From NCBI GenBank assembly GCA_000620185.1, contig KK211087.1, positions 467,373-531,372 of the forward strand: a stretch of DNA of 64,000 bases, read 5' to 3'. The notes beneath the pieces were generated by a model that ran no database searches, was not told the origin of the DNA, and was given only the letters and a program-made list of their open reading frames with translations. How positions within the stretch are numbered: the stretch's first letter is position 1; the number at the start of each line of letters is the position of its first letter. This document shows, one piece after another, positions 53,782 to 62,580 of this stretch. The position numbers and the translations under genes are program-made. This stretch comes from Geodermatophilaceae bacterium URHB0062. GTDB taxonomy: Bacteria; Actinomycetota; Actinomycetes; Mycobacteriales; Geodermatophilaceae.

Positions 53782-53788
53782 GGCTTCC

Positions 53789-55714
53789 ATGACGGCTGGA
53801 GCGGTCGTGCCCGCCACCCGGGCCGCGGCGCGCACGGCGGGCATCCGGACCGCGCTGGCGACGGTGTGCCTGTCCGGCACGCTCGAGGACAAGCTGGCCG
53901 CGGCCGCGGCCGCGGGCTTCGACGGCGTGGAGGTCTTCGAGCCCGACTTCGTGGCCTCGCCGTGGTCGGCCGGCGAGGTGCGGGCGCGCTGCGCCGACCT
54001 CGGCATGTCGATCGACCTGTACCAGCCGTTCCGGGACTTCGACGCCGACGACCCCGAGGTGCTCGCGGCCAACGTGCGGCGGGCCGACCACAAGTTCGAC
54101 GTGATGGAGAAGCTCGGCACCGATCTCCTGCTGATCTGCTCCTCGGTGTCGCCGCACGCCCTCGACGACGACGACCGCATCGCCGAGCAGCTGCACCAGC
54201 TCGCCGGCCGGGCCGCCGAGCGAGGCCTCCGGCTCTGCTACGAGGCCCTGGCCTGGGGTCGCTTCGTCAACACCTACGAGCGGTCCTGGGACATCGTGCG
54301 GACGGCGGACCACCCCGCGCTCGGCCTCTGCGTGGACAGCTTCCACATCCTGTCCCGGGGTTCGGACCCCGCGGGCATCGCCGAGATTCCGGGCGAGAAG
54401 CTGTTCTTCCTGCAGCTGGCCGACGCCCCGCACATGACCATGGACGTCCTGCAGTGGAGCCGCCACTACCGCCTGTTCCCCGGCCAGGGTGCCTTCGACC
54501 TCTCCGCCTTCCTCGGCCACGTGCTGACCGCCGGCTACACCGGTCCCCTGTCGCTCGAGGTGTTCAACGACGTCTTCCGTCAGTCGGACCCGGCTCGGGC
54601 CGCCGTGGACGCGCTGCGTTCGCTGCTGGCACTCCAGGAGGAGACCGCCGACCGGCTCTCCCCCGACGCTCGCGCGCGGGCCGGCCTCCTCGAGCTGCCG
54701 CACCCGCCCCGGCTCGGCGGGCACGCCTTCGTCGAGCTCGCCGTCGACGGCGGCTCGACGGGAGCAGTGGAGCGGGCCCTGGAGGCGCTCGGCTTCGCGC
54801 GCACGGGACAGCACCGGTCGAAGCCGGTGCAGCTGTGGGAGCAGGGGGACTCCCGGGTGCTGCTGAACGCCGGGGCCGGCCGCGCGGGCGCGTCGATCGC
54901 GGCGCTCGGGATCGAGACCGAGGACGCGGTCGCCTCCACCCGACGGGCGCAGGCGCTGCTCTCACCGGTCCTGCCCCGCACCCGCGGGCAGGCGGAGGCG
55001 GACCTCTCCGCCGTGGCCGCCCCCGACGGGACGTCGGTGTTCTTCTGCGCCACCGGAGCGGGCGAGCGGGGCTGGCGCGGCGACTTCACGCCCACCGGAG
55101 CCGGCGCGCCCGACGGTCCCCCCGTCGGGATCACCCACGTCGACCACGTCGCCCTGGCCCAGCCCTTCGACCACTTCGACGAGGCGGCGCTGTTCTACCG
55201 CTCGGTCCTCGGCCTGCGGCCCCAGCACTCCTCCGAGGTCGCCGCCCCGTTCGGGCTGGTCCGCAACCGCACCGTCTCCGACCAGGCCGGGGCCGTCCGC
55301 ATCGGGCTCAGCGTCTCCGTCCTCCGCCGCGGTACCGAGTGGCAACCCGGGGTGACCGACCCCCAGCACGTGGCGTTCGCGTGCCCCGACGCGGTGGCGG
55401 CCGCACGCGCGGCACGGGCGGCGGGCGCTCCCCTGCTCGACATCCCCGACAACTACTACGACGACCTGGACGCCCGCCTCGCGCCGCCGCCGTCCCTGCT
55501 CGCGGAGATGAGGGAGCTCGGTGTGCTGTACGACCGGGACGCCGACGGCGAGTTCCTGCACTTCTACACCGAGATCCTCGGTGGACGCCTCTTCCTCGAG
55601 GTAGTCCAGCGGATCGGTGGCTACGCCGGCTACGGCGAGCTGAACTCCCCGGTGCGGATGGCCGCGCACCGCCGGCAGCGTGCCGCATCGGCCTCCGGAC
55701 GGCGGGACACGTGA
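53789..55714 (+). CDS. Bifunctional 3-dehydroshikimate dehydratase (QsuB/QuiC-like)
   Basis: A 641-residue fusion. Residues 20-300 are a sugar-isomerase-like TIM barrel that converts 3-dehydroshikimate to protocatechuate; Glu152, Asp183, Gln209 and Glu257 match in spacing the metal ligands I recall for this enzyme family. Residues 330-620 are a 4-hydroxyphenylpyruvate-dioxygenase-like domain of two vicinal-oxygen-chelate modules (THVDHVALA, VAFACPD, FLEVVQRIGGYAGYG). The same layout and length (618 residues) is seen in Corynebacterium QsuB. The DUF3043 gene follows with a GTGA overlap. It is the key step joining shikimate to protocatechuate. Confidence 0.93.
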   Translation: MTAGAVVPATRAAARTAGIRTALATVCLSGTLEDKLAAAAAAGFDGVEVFEPDFVASPWSAGEVRARCADLGMSIDLYQPFRDFDADDPEVLAANVRRADHKFDVMEKLGTDLLLICSSVSPHALDDDDRIAEQLHQLAGRAAERGLRLCYEALAWGRFVNTYERSWDIVRTADHPALGLCVDSFHILSRGSDPAGIAEIPGEKLFFLQLADAPHMTMDVLQWSRHYRLFPGQGAFDLSAFLGHVLTAGYTGPLSLEVFNDVFRQSDPARAAVDALRSLLALQEETADRLSPDARARAGLLELPHPPRLGGHAFVELAVDGGSTGAVERALEALGFARTGQHRSKPVQLWEQGDSRVLLNAGAGRAGASIAALGIETEDAVASTRRAQALLSPVLPRTRGQAEADLSAVAAPDGTSVFFCATGAGERGWRGDFTPTGAGAPDGPPVGITHVDHVALAQPFDHFDEAALFYRSVLGLRPQHSSEVAAPFGLVRNRTVSDQAGAVRIGLSVSVLRRGTEWQPGVTDPQHVAFACPDAVAAARAARAAGAPLLDIPDNYYDDLDARLAPPPSLLAEMRELGVLYDRDADGEFLHFYTEILGGRLFLEVVQRIGGYAGYGELNSPVRMAAHRRQRAASASGRRDT

Positions 55715-56181
55715 GCGGACGGCGCTCCGGAGCTGCACCCGGGACGTCGGGCCCGGCCCGGCGCCCGCCCGATTCGGCCCGGCAGCGTCGGGAGGCGGCC
55801 CGCCGGGACCGCGATCTCCCGCCCCAGGACCGCGGGCCGGTACGAGCCTTCGTGCGCGACGAGGTGGACGCCCGGCACCGCCTCGTCGGACTCTTCCTGC
55901 CCGTGCTCGGGATCGTGGTCATCTCGGCCTTCGCCCCCGCGTCGAGCTGGCAGCGGAACTCGTTGCTTGTCAGCATGGCCGCACTCGTCGCCATCCTCGG
56001 CGACGCCGTCCTCATGGGGGTGTCGGTCGTCCGGGCGGCCCGAGCCACGTTCCCGGATGAGGACGTGCCGGCGCTGGCGACCGGCTGGTACGCGTTCCTC
56101 CGGGCGCACCGCTCACGCAGCGTCCGTCGCCCGGCTCCGCGGGTGGCCCCACGAGGCCGGGACCCACGCCGCCCGCGGTGA
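55711..56181 (+). CDS. DUF3043 family membrane protein
   Basis: A 156-residue protein with GTG start at 55711, overlapping the upstream stop as GTGA. The N-terminal 45 residues are charged (RRPPDSARQRREAARRDRDL), then VRAFVRDEVDARHRLVGLFLPV, then two membrane helices (LPVLGIVVISAFA and LLVSMAALVAILGDAVLMGV), the usual DUF3043 plan, with a basic C-terminus. DUF3043 is common in actinobacteria and its role is unknown. Its coupling to the dehydratase gene is probably accidental or cotranslational. Confidence 0.82.
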   Translation: MSGRRSGAAPGTSGPARRPPDSARQRREAARRDRDLPPQDRGPVRAFVRDEVDARHRLVGLFLPVLGIVVISAFAPASSWQRNSLLVSMAALVAILGDAVLMGVSVVRAARATFPDEDVPALATGWYAFLRAHRSRSVRRPAPRVAPRGRDPRRPR

Positions 56182-56461
56182 TTCCCCCCACTGCGCCGGC
56201 CGGGATCGCCGCTGCGTGCGGGCGGCGCGGTCCCTGCGGGCCCCTACCTGTTTCCGCTGCTCGGTGCGCCGCCCCGGGCCCGAGGCCGGCTGGGGTCGCC
56301 GCGACAGGCGCCGGTCCCGCTGCGCCGACGGCGTCCGCGCAGGCGGACATCACGGCCGCGAACGGGGTTAACCTCGGCTCAGGCCGGATCCCGCTCAGCT
56401 CTTCCGACGACGCCGACGGGCGGGCACCGGCGATCGTCCGGTTGTGCAGAGGGAAGGTGTC

Positions 56462-56719
56462 ATGTCCATCACGAGGCTCCGAGAACGCGTGAGTGCGCGA
56501 CTCCTGCGAACCGGCACCGAACTCGCGATCGACCAGCGGGAGCTGGAGGAGCGGATGGCCGCGGCTGCCGGAGCGGACGGCCGCAGCGCGGCGTACAGCA
56601 GCGCGTACGGTGCGGTCGCCATGGCCCGCTGGGTCGACTCCGCCGTTCTCTGGCTGGGGTGGCGCATCCTGCCGCGCACGACCATGCCGCGCACCACCCC
56701 GGAGTACTCGGGGCAGTAG
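56462..56719 (+). CDS. Hypothetical 85-residue protein
   Basis: The ATG at 56462 has GGAAGG in front. The protein has a basic N-terminal helix (MSITRLRERVSARLLRTG), a middle helix (AIDQRELEERMAAAAG) and a hydrophobic stretch ARWVDSAVLWLGWRIL near the end, so it may be amphipathic or loosely membrane-bound. I know no family. The upstream 280-base gap (56182-56461) contains no other coding frame I can support. It converges on the Gfo/Idh gene with 11 bp between stops. Confidence 0.5.
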   Translation: MSITRLRERVSARLLRTGTELAIDQRELEERMAAAAGADGRSAAYSSAYGAVAMARWVDSAVLWLGWRILPRTTMPRTTPEYSGQ

Positions 56720-56730
56720 CTCTCGGTCGG

Positions 56731-57774
56731 TCACGCGAGCTCGACCGGCCGCCCGGTGCGCGCCGACTCCACCACGGCGTCGAGGACGAGCAGGCTCGCG
56801 AGCCCGTCCCGGCCGCTGCAGATGGGGTCGACCTCGCCGCGGATGACGTCGGCGAAGTGTGCGATCTGGTTGGCCAGCGGATCGCTGCGCTCCACCTCGA
56901 GCATCGAGGTCTCGAACGGCTCCCACCAGGAACGCTCGCCCTCGTAGACCCTGAGCCGCATCGTGGGGACCGACAGGGATCCGCGCGTGCCGGCCAGGTG
57001 GTAGCAGTCCTCGTCCGGATAGGCGGCGTACGTCGTGTTCTCCAGCGACGTCTGCTCCCAGGACCGCGGCGACGCGGCGGTGTCCGAGAGCAGGAACGTG
57101 CCCAGCGCCCCGGAGGCGAACGTGAGGATCATGGCCGCGGTGTCCTCGACCTCGAACCCGCGGGTCGCCGACGACGTCGTGGCCTGCACCCGGACGACGT
57201 CCCCGACCAGGGACTGCAGGTTGTTGATCTCGTGGATGAGGTTGAGCAGGATCGGGCCACCGCCCGGCCGCCTGCGCCAGCCGTCGCCGACGTCGAAGTA
57301 GTCGTCCGGCTTGTAGAAGAGCGCCGTGCCGACCACGGCGACGATCGCCCCGAGGACGCCGCTGCGCACGACCTCGCGCGCCCGGGACATGATCGGGCTG
57401 TAGTTGCGGTGGTGCCCGGTCAGCAGCGGGACCCCGGCCGCTTCCGCGGCCTCGACCAGCCGGCGGGCCCCCTCGACCGTGTGCCCGATCGGCTTCTCGA
57501 CGAGGACCGGTACGCGCGCCGCGACGGACTCCAGCCCGCCGTCGACGTGCAGTCGGTTCGGCGTGGCGAGCACGACGCCGTCCGGCCGGTCGGTCTCGAA
57601 CATCTCGGCCAGGGACCGGTACAGCGGGACGCCGAACTTCCCCGCCACCTCGGGTGCACCCGGCCCCGGGTCGACGATCGACGCCAGCTCCGCCGAGCTG
57701 CCGGCGTCGATCTCCTCGATGTGCCGCCGGCCGATCAGGCCCGCGCCGGCGACCGCGATCCTGACGGGCACCAT
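56731..57774 (-). CDS. Gfo/Idh/MocA-family oxidoreductase
   Basis: A 347-residue NAD(P)-dependent dehydrogenase. It has the Rossmann motif VAGAGLIGRRHIEEI, the EKP catalytic motif (VLVEKPIGHT) and GGGPILLNLIHEINNL in the C-terminal sheet domain. The family oxidises sugars, cyclitols and related polyols. It begins 5 bp after aroQ, so the two form an operon. In this quinate/shikimate setting it may oxidise a ring alcohol such as quinate or a related cyclitol; this is inference. Confidence 0.92.
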   Translation of the reverse strand: MVPVRIAVAGAGLIGRRHIEEIDAGSSAELASIVDPGPGAPEVAGKFGVPLYRSLAEMFETDRPDGVVLATPNRLHVDGGLESVAARVPVLVEKPIGHTVEGARRLVEAAEAAGVPLLTGHHRNYSPIMSRAREVVRSGVLGAIVAVVGTALFYKPDDYFDVGDGWRRRPGGGPILLNLIHEINNLQSLVGDVVRVQATTSSATRGFEVEDTAAMILTFASGALGTFLLSDTAASPRSWEQTSLENTTYAAYPDEDCYHLAGTRGSLSVPTMRLRVYEGERSWWEPFETSMLEVERSDPLANQIAHFADVIRGEVDPICSGRDGLASLLVLDAVVESARTGRPVELA

Positions 57775-57779
57775 GGCGG

Positions 57780-58238
57780 TCAGTTGCCGTGCTGCGACAG
57801 CTGGTGCAGCGCGTTGATCGCCATGGGGTAGCCCTGCACGCCGAAGCCGACGATGATCCCGCGGGCGACCGGCGAGATGAACGAGTGGTGCCGGAACTCC
57901 TCGCGCTTGTGCACGTTCGAGATGTGCAGCTCGATCACCGGGAGCTCCGCGCCCTCGATGGCGTCGTGCAGCGCGACGGAGGTGTGGGTGTGCGCCCCGG
58001 GGTTGTAGACGGCGCCGATGGAGTTGCCGGCCTTGACCTCACGCCCGAACTCGTGGATCCAGTCGATGAGCTGGCCCTCGTGGTTCGACTGCCGGAACAC
58101 CAGCTCCAGGTCGAGCTTGTCCGCCTCCGACTGGCACATCTTCTCCACGTCGGCGAGCGAGGTGTTGCCGTAGACCTCGGGCTTGCGGGTGCCGAGGAGG
58201 TTCAGGTTCGGGCCGTTGAGCACGAGCACTGTCGTCAT
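57780..58238 (-). CDS. aroQ: Type II 3-dehydroquinate dehydratase
   Basis: A 152-residue dodecamer-type dehydroquinase. It has [11 protein letters not shown] with the catalytic Tyr in [32 protein letters not shown] with the catalytic His, and [17 protein letters not shown]. The GAYTHTS motif has a His at the Tyr position (GAHTHTS). It interconverts 3-dehydroquinate and 3-dehydroshikimate. Position next to the carrier, dehydrogenase and dehydratase genes suggests a catabolic (QsuC) role more than aromatic synthesis. Confidence 0.96.
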   Translation of the reverse strand: MTTVLVLNGPNLNLLGTRKPEVYGNTSLADVEKMCQSEADKLDLELVFRQSNHEGQLIDWIHEFGREVKAGNSIGAVYNPGAHTHTSVALHDAIEGAELPVIELHISNVHKREEFRHHSFISPVARGIIVGFGVQGYPMAINALHQLSQHGN

Positions 58239-58266
58239 GGGAACTCTCCCGGTGGTGCACGAGCGT

Positions 58267-58299
58267 GCGGCCGGGCCGACGGTTCGTCGGCCCGGCCGC
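58267..58299 (-). terminator. Strong hairpin between the carrier and aroQ
   Basis: A perfect 15-bp stem (58267-58281 with 58285-58299, loop GTT) of mostly G-C pairs stands 21 bases after the carrier stop and 28 bases before aroQ. It can end the carrier transcript. Since only 28 bases separate it from aroQ, partial readthrough may also set the ratio of carrier to enzyme. Confidence 0.72.
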
Positions 58300-58319
58300 G
58301 GCGGACAGGGGTGTGCGGG

Positions 58320-59717
58320 TCAGACGGAGGCTTCCTGACGGATGCGCTCGTACTCCTCGCGCGGCACCTCGGGCGCGTCCTTGCGACCCAGGTCGTCGAG
58401 GTGCACGCGGTAGGTCTCCCGCGCCGAGAACGCCGCGATCGCCGCGATGATCCCGATGCCGAAGGTCCAGCTCCCGACGATCAGCGGCACGTTCGAGCCG
58501 CCGGGGGCCACCTCCGCATAGATGGCCGGCAGGAAGGCGGTGATCAAGGTGCCGATGTTCTGCGACACGGCGAAGCCGGTCACACGGGTCTTCGTCGGGA
58601 AGAGCTCCTGGTAGAAGGACGGGAAGACGGCGTTGTAGCCCTGGTAGACGATGCCCCACATGAGGATCGCGAGCACGAAGGCCAGCGCCGCGTTCCCCTG
58701 GCTGATCGCCCACAGGTAGGCGTAGGACAGCGCGGTCGAGCCCAGCGCCCCGACGATGATGCAGGGCCGACGCCCGATCCTGTCGGACAGACTGCCGACG
58801 AACGGGATCAGCGCGACCGCGACGATGTTGCCCGACACCGAGATCCACAGGTACATCGTCGTGCTGAAGCCGATCCCGTACGTGTCGCTCGTCGCGTACG
58901 CCGCCCCGAAGACCGTCGCGGCCGTCGGCACCGCGTTCATCAGCGCCATGCAGATCACGCGGAGCATGTCCGAACCGTTCTCGCGGACCACGACGGCGAT
59001 GGGCGCCCCCGGAACCTCGCCCTCCTCGGCCTCCTCCTGGAACGCCGGTGTCTCGTCGACCTTCCGCCGGACCATGTACCCGGCGAAGACGACGAACGCG
59101 CTCAGGGCGAACGGGATCCGCCAGCCCCAGCTGAGGAAGGCGTCCTCGGACAGGATCGCCGACAGCGGCAGGAACACCGCGGCCGCCAGGATCTGGCCCG
59201 CCTGCACACCCTGCAGCGAGAAGCTCGCGTAGTACCCCCGCCGGCCGAACGGCGAGTGTTCCAGGATCATCGCGCTCGCACCGGAGATCTCCCCGCCCAC
59301 CGCGAAGCCCTGGATCAGGCGCAGGCAGACGAGCAGGATCGGGGCGAGGATGCCGACGGAGGCGTAGGTGGGCAGCAGCGCGACGAGGAACGTCGAACCG
59401 CCCATCAGCAGCATGCAGAGGACCAGCACGTTCTTGCGGCCGTGCGTGTCACCCCAGTGTCCGAGGACGAACGCGCCGATCGGCCGCGCGACGTAGCCGA
59501 CCCCGTAGGTCAGGAACGACACGATCAGGGCGAACTTCGGGTCCTCCGCGTCGTACATGATGCTCGGGAAGACCAGCGCCGCGGCCTGGGCGTAGATGAA
59601 GAAGTCGTAGTACTCGAGGGCACTGCCCATCCAGCCGCTCGCCGCGGCCTTCCTGGGCGTCTTGACGTGCGCGCTGGGCTCGTGCGAACCGGGGGGCTCG
59701 ACGATCTCGTCCCGCAT
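58320..59717 (-). CDS. MHS-family MFS carrier, probable shikimate/quinate transporter
   Basis: A 465-residue, 12-helix protein of the metabolite:H+ symporter type. Loop 2-3 has GHWGDTHGRKNVLVL, TM4-5 has FAVGGEISGASAMILEHSPFG, and SWGWRIPFALSAF occurs at TM6. The family includes ShiA and QsuA-like carriers of shikimate, as well as alpha-ketoglutarate and proline symporters. The neighbouring quinate/shikimate genes make shikimate or quinate the likely substrate. It starts with a conserved-looking cytoplasmic N-terminus (HVKTPRKAAASGWMGSALEY). Confidence 0.92.
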   Translation of the reverse strand: MRDEIVEPPGSHEPSAHVKTPRKAAASGWMGSALEYYDFFIYAQAAALVFPSIMYDAEDPKFALIVSFLTYGVGYVARPIGAFVLGHWGDTHGRKNVLVLCMLLMGGSTFLVALLPTYASVGILAPILLVCLRLIQGFAVGGEISGASAMILEHSPFGRRGYYASFSLQGVQAGQILAAAVFLPLSAILSEDAFLSWGWRIPFALSAFVVFAGYMVRRKVDETPAFQEEAEEGEVPGAPIAVVVRENGSDMLRVICMALMNAVPTAATVFGAAYATSDTYGIGFSTTMYLWISVSGNIVAVALIPFVGSLSDRIGRRPCIIVGALGSTALSYAYLWAISQGNAALAFVLAILMWGIVYQGYNAVFPSFYQELFPTKTRVTGFAVSQNIGTLITAFLPAIYAEVAPGGSNVPLIVGSWTFGIGIIAAIAAFSARETYRVHLDDLGRKDAPEVPREEYERIRQEASV

Positions 59718-59801
59718 GGGGCCTCCTCACGACGGATCGCCGCGTCTCCGGCGGCGCTGTGGGGCAAGTGCAGCGCTCGCTCCCGCGGGGGGCAACCCGT
59801 T

Positions 59802-59840
59802 GATCGGTCGTTTCCGCTGAACGGCACCGGTGCACCGATC
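59802..59840. promoter_or_regulatory. Spaced inverted repeat upstream of the carrier
   Basis: GATCGGT (59802-59808) and ACCGATC (59834-59840) form a perfect spaced dyad, 32 bp centre to centre, about three helix turns, in the 186-base gap before the carrier gene. This fits a looping or paired regulator site such as an IclR or LysR target. The remainder of the gap holds no coding frame. Confidence 0.35.
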
Positions 59841-59903
59841 CGTGATCTGCGCGTGACCGACCGTCCCCTGGGACGCGCGCCGCGGACGGGCACCGGAGAC
59901 CGG

Positions 59904-60080
59904 TCAGTGCATCCTCGTCCGCAGGAAGAGGTTGACGGCGAGGCCCACGGCGCCCAGGACCGCGAAGATCCACCCCAGCGCAGCGGCGTCCGTCCCGCTC
60001 CTGGTCAGGCCCAGGTAGACCCCGAAGATCATCACGATCGCGCTGGCGACGATCGACACCGTGACCTGGGTGCGTCCCAT
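59904..60080 (-). CDS. Small two-helix membrane protein (58 residues)
   Basis: The ATG at 60080 opens a 58-codon frame, MGRTQVTVSIVASAIVMIFG and so on to FLRTRMH. It has two hydrophobic segments, one near 6-25 and one near 33-52, joined by a short polar loop (TRSGTDAA). It starts 9 bases after the NDH-2 stop codon, so the two are almost surely co-transcribed. It could be a small partner of NDH-2 or a general membrane peptide. I do not recognise a family. Confidence 0.7.
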   Translation of the reverse strand: MGRTQVTVSIVASAIVMIFGVYLGLTRSGTDAAALGWIFAVLGAVGLAVNLFLRTRMH

Positions 60081-60089
60081 GGGGCGCGG

Positions 60090-61490
60090 CTAGCCGGCTT
60101 CCTGCCGGACCGGCTGCCCGGGGGGCGGTGCGTCCGCCGTCGCCGGCGCCGAGGGGTTCCGCCGCTCGGCGACGTGGTCCTGGGTCTGCTCGTTCGCCTG
60201 CTCGAAGGTGATGATGCGATGCCCGCGGTTCTTGGTGAACACCAGCGCGCGCAGCCAGGTGTAGAGCGTGCCGAGCCGGTTGCCCCAGCCGATCAGGTAC
60301 AGCACGTGGATGAAGCCCCACATCAGGTAGGCGAGGAAACCGGTGACCTTCATCCCGAAGGCGTCGGCGACGGCCGACTTGTAGCCGATCGTCGCCATGC
60401 TGCCCTTGTCGAAGTACTTGAACGGCTCGATGTGTTCGTCCCCCGCGAGCCGGCTCTTGATCAGCTTGCCGACGTACTTGCCCTCCTGCATCGCGGGCTG
60501 GGCGATCCCGGGCAACTTGTTCAGCGAGACCATGTCTCCGACCGCGAACACCTCGGGATGTCCCGGGAGGGAGCAGTCGGGATTGACGACGATCCGACCG
60601 GCACGGTCGGTCTCCGCGCCACTGCCCTCGGCCAGCAGCCCGGCCAGCGGCGAGGCCGCGACCCCGGCGGCCCAGATCCGGGTTCGCGTGCGGATCGTCT
60701 CCTCGCCGTCGGCCCCCTTCACCGTGACGGAGCGGTCGTCCATCCCGACGGCGAGCGCCCCGGTGCGGATCTCCACGCCCATCTTCTCGAGCCGCCGATG
60801 GGTGTATGCCTGCAGCTTGGGTGCGAACGGCGGGAGGACCGACGGCGCACCCTCGAGCAGCATGATGCGCGCCTCACGGGTGTCGATGGACCGGTAGTCG
60901 CGTGGCAGAACGGTGTGCGCGAGCTCGGCGACCTGGCCCACCAGCTCGACGCCGGTGGGGCCGGCGCCGATCACCACGAACGTGAGCCATTCGGCACGTT
61001 CCTCCGGGTCCGTGGACAGTTCGGCCATCTCGAACGCCGACAGGATGCGGTCGCGCAGGTATCGGGCGTCCTCGATCGTCTTCATGCCCGGTGCGAACTG
61101 GGCGAAGTCGTCGCGGCCGAAGTACGAGTGCGTGGCCCCGGCGGCCACGACCAGGAAGTCGTAGGGCAGGTCGACCGGCCGGCCGTCGGGACCCTCGGCG
61201 TGCACCATGCGGCGCTCGAGGTCGAGGGTGTGCACGTCGGCGAGCAGCGCCCGCGCGTTGCGCTGTTTCTTGATCACGCTGCGCAGCGCCGGTGCGATCA
61301 GCCCGGGCGGGAGGATGCCCGCGGCCACCTGGTACAGCAGCGGCTGGAAGAGGTGGTGGTTGGTCCGGTCGACCACCGTCACGTCCACGGCGGCGTGCTC
61401 CAGCGCCCGGACGGCGTTGAGGCCGCCGAAGCCACCTCCGACGACGACCACGCGCGGCCGGTCCGCGGCGCGCGTCTCGAGTTCGCTCAC
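60090..61490 (-). CDS. ndh: Type II NADH dehydrogenase (NDH-2)
   Basis: A 466-residue flavoprotein from the GTG at 61490, which overlaps the preceding stop as GTGA. The FAD motif VVVVGGGFGGLNAVRAL is at 13-30, the NADH motif VVIGAGPTGVELVGQVAEL near 170-190, and a third FAD contact (AVGDMVSLNKLPGIAQPAMQ) follows. The C-terminus has a hydrophobic stretch (GFLAYLMWGFIHVLYLIGWG) that anchors it to the membrane. It transfers electrons from NADH to quinone without pumping. In this operon it may re-oxidise NADH from quinate/shikimate breakdown. Confidence 0.93.
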   Translation of the reverse strand: MSELETRAADRPRVVVVGGGFGGLNAVRALEHAAVDVTVVDRTNHHLFQPLLYQVAAGILPPGLIAPALRSVIKKQRNARALLADVHTLDLERRMVHAEGPDGRPVDLPYDFLVVAAGATHSYFGRDDFAQFAPGMKTIEDARYLRDRILSAFEMAELSTDPEERAEWLTFVVIGAGPTGVELVGQVAELAHTVLPRDYRSIDTREARIMLLEGAPSVLPPFAPKLQAYTHRRLEKMGVEIRTGALAVGMDDRSVTVKGADGEETIRTRTRIWAAGVAASPLAGLLAEGSGAETDRAGRIVVNPDCSLPGHPEVFAVGDMVSLNKLPGIAQPAMQEGKYVGKLIKSRLAGDEHIEPFKYFDKGSMATIGYKSAVADAFGMKVTGFLAYLMWGFIHVLYLIGWGNRLGTLYTWLRALVFTKNRGHRIITFEQANEQTQDHVAERRNPSAPATADAPPPGQPVRQEAG

Positions 61491-62551
61491 GGGGTTCCCT
61501 CCCCACTCTCGGTCTTCGACCAGAGGAAGACCCCGTCCGGTCGTCTCGTTCGGGCCAGCACCCCGCGCGCCTCGTGGTAGGCGAGGTAGGCCAGCACCTC
61601 CGCCATCGCGAAGTGCCGCTGGGCGGCGGTCAGCCGGGCTCCGCCGAACACGTCGGCCGTCAGCTCCGGAACGGTGCGCGCACGCCCCTCGACCAGCTCG
61701 CGCACCTGGGCCAGCCGTCGGCGCTTGCCCGCGGCGATCGTCTCCGCCCGCCGCGCCCCGTCGCGGAACGGCGTCCCGTGGCCCGGCAGCACCAGCGCGG
61801 GCTGCAGCGCGCCAACGCGGTCGAGCGACGCCAGGTAGGACCCCATGGGGTCGGTCTCGAAACCCCGCTCGAAGGTCACCGGGGGCGAGACCACCTGCAG
61901 GAGGTGGTCACCGGAGCAGAGCAGCCGCTCCTCGGCGTTCCACAGGCAGATGTGACCCGGCGAGTGCCCCGGGGTGTGCACGACCTCCCAGGTGCGCCCG
62001 CCCACCGCCAGGCGCTCGCCGCCGTCGAGCAGCGTCGACGGGCGGCCGATCGACGGCATGACGGGCAGCCAGTCGCGCAGGCCCTCGGAGGTCTCGGTCA
62101 GCTCCCGACCGAAGAGCCCGTGGTCGGCGAGCATGAGGGTGCGACGGTCGATCGCCTCGTCGGGGTCGGCGTACTTCGCCAGGTCGACGTCGGTGCGGCG
62201 GTGCATCCAGAGGTCGGCGCCGCTGCGCCGCACCACCTCGCCGGCGATGCCGAAGTGGTCGATGTGCGCGTGGGTGACGATGAGCCGTTCGAGACGGTCG
62301 AGGCTCCCGCCGACGGCGGCCAGCGCGGCGGCGAGCGCCTCGGTGCCGTCCGCCGCGGTGTCCGGCCGGGACGCGTCGTCCCCCGGATGGCCGTGCGCGG
62401 CGGCGATCCCGCAGTCGACGAGCGTGTCGGCGTCGTCCCCGCGCAGGAGGTAGGCGCTCACCGTCGGGACGCCGTGGATGCCGAGGGGCAGCGCGAGCCG
62501 GAAGAGTCCCGGCACCACCTCCGAGACGTCCGCGCCCGGGACCGATCCCAT
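61487..62551 (-). CDS. Metallo-beta-lactamase-fold hydrolase
   Basis: A 354-residue protein from the ATG at 62551. The metal motif THAHIDHFG gives HxHxDH, followed by HTPGHSPGH and the ligand Asp in LLCSGDHLLQ, with VLPGHGTPF near the C-terminal half. A helical C-terminal domain (AQVRELVEGRARTVPEL) resembles a winged-helix or LACTB2-like addition. Substrates in this family are often thioesters or lactones. It lies between the dehydrogenase gene (29 bp upstream) and the NDH-2 gene, so it is part of the same transcript. Confidence 0.88.
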   Translation of the reverse strand: MGSVPGADVSEVVPGLFRLALPLGIHGVPTVSAYLLRGDDADTLVDCGIAAAHGHPGDDASRPDTAADGTEALAAALAAVGGSLDRLERLIVTHAHIDHFGIAGEVVRRSGADLWMHRRTDVDLAKYADPDEAIDRRTLMLADHGLFGRELTETSEGLRDWLPVMPSIGRPSTLLDGGERLAVGGRTWEVVHTPGHSPGHICLWNAEERLLCSGDHLLQVVSPPVTFERGFETDPMGSYLASLDRVGALQPALVLPGHGTPFRDGARRAETIAAGKRRRLAQVRELVEGRARTVPELTADVFGGARLTAAQRHFAMAEVLAYLAYHEARGVLARTRRPDGVFLWSKTESGEGTP

Positions 62552-62580
62552 CAGGGATCCGGTCGCCGCCGGCCCCCCGG

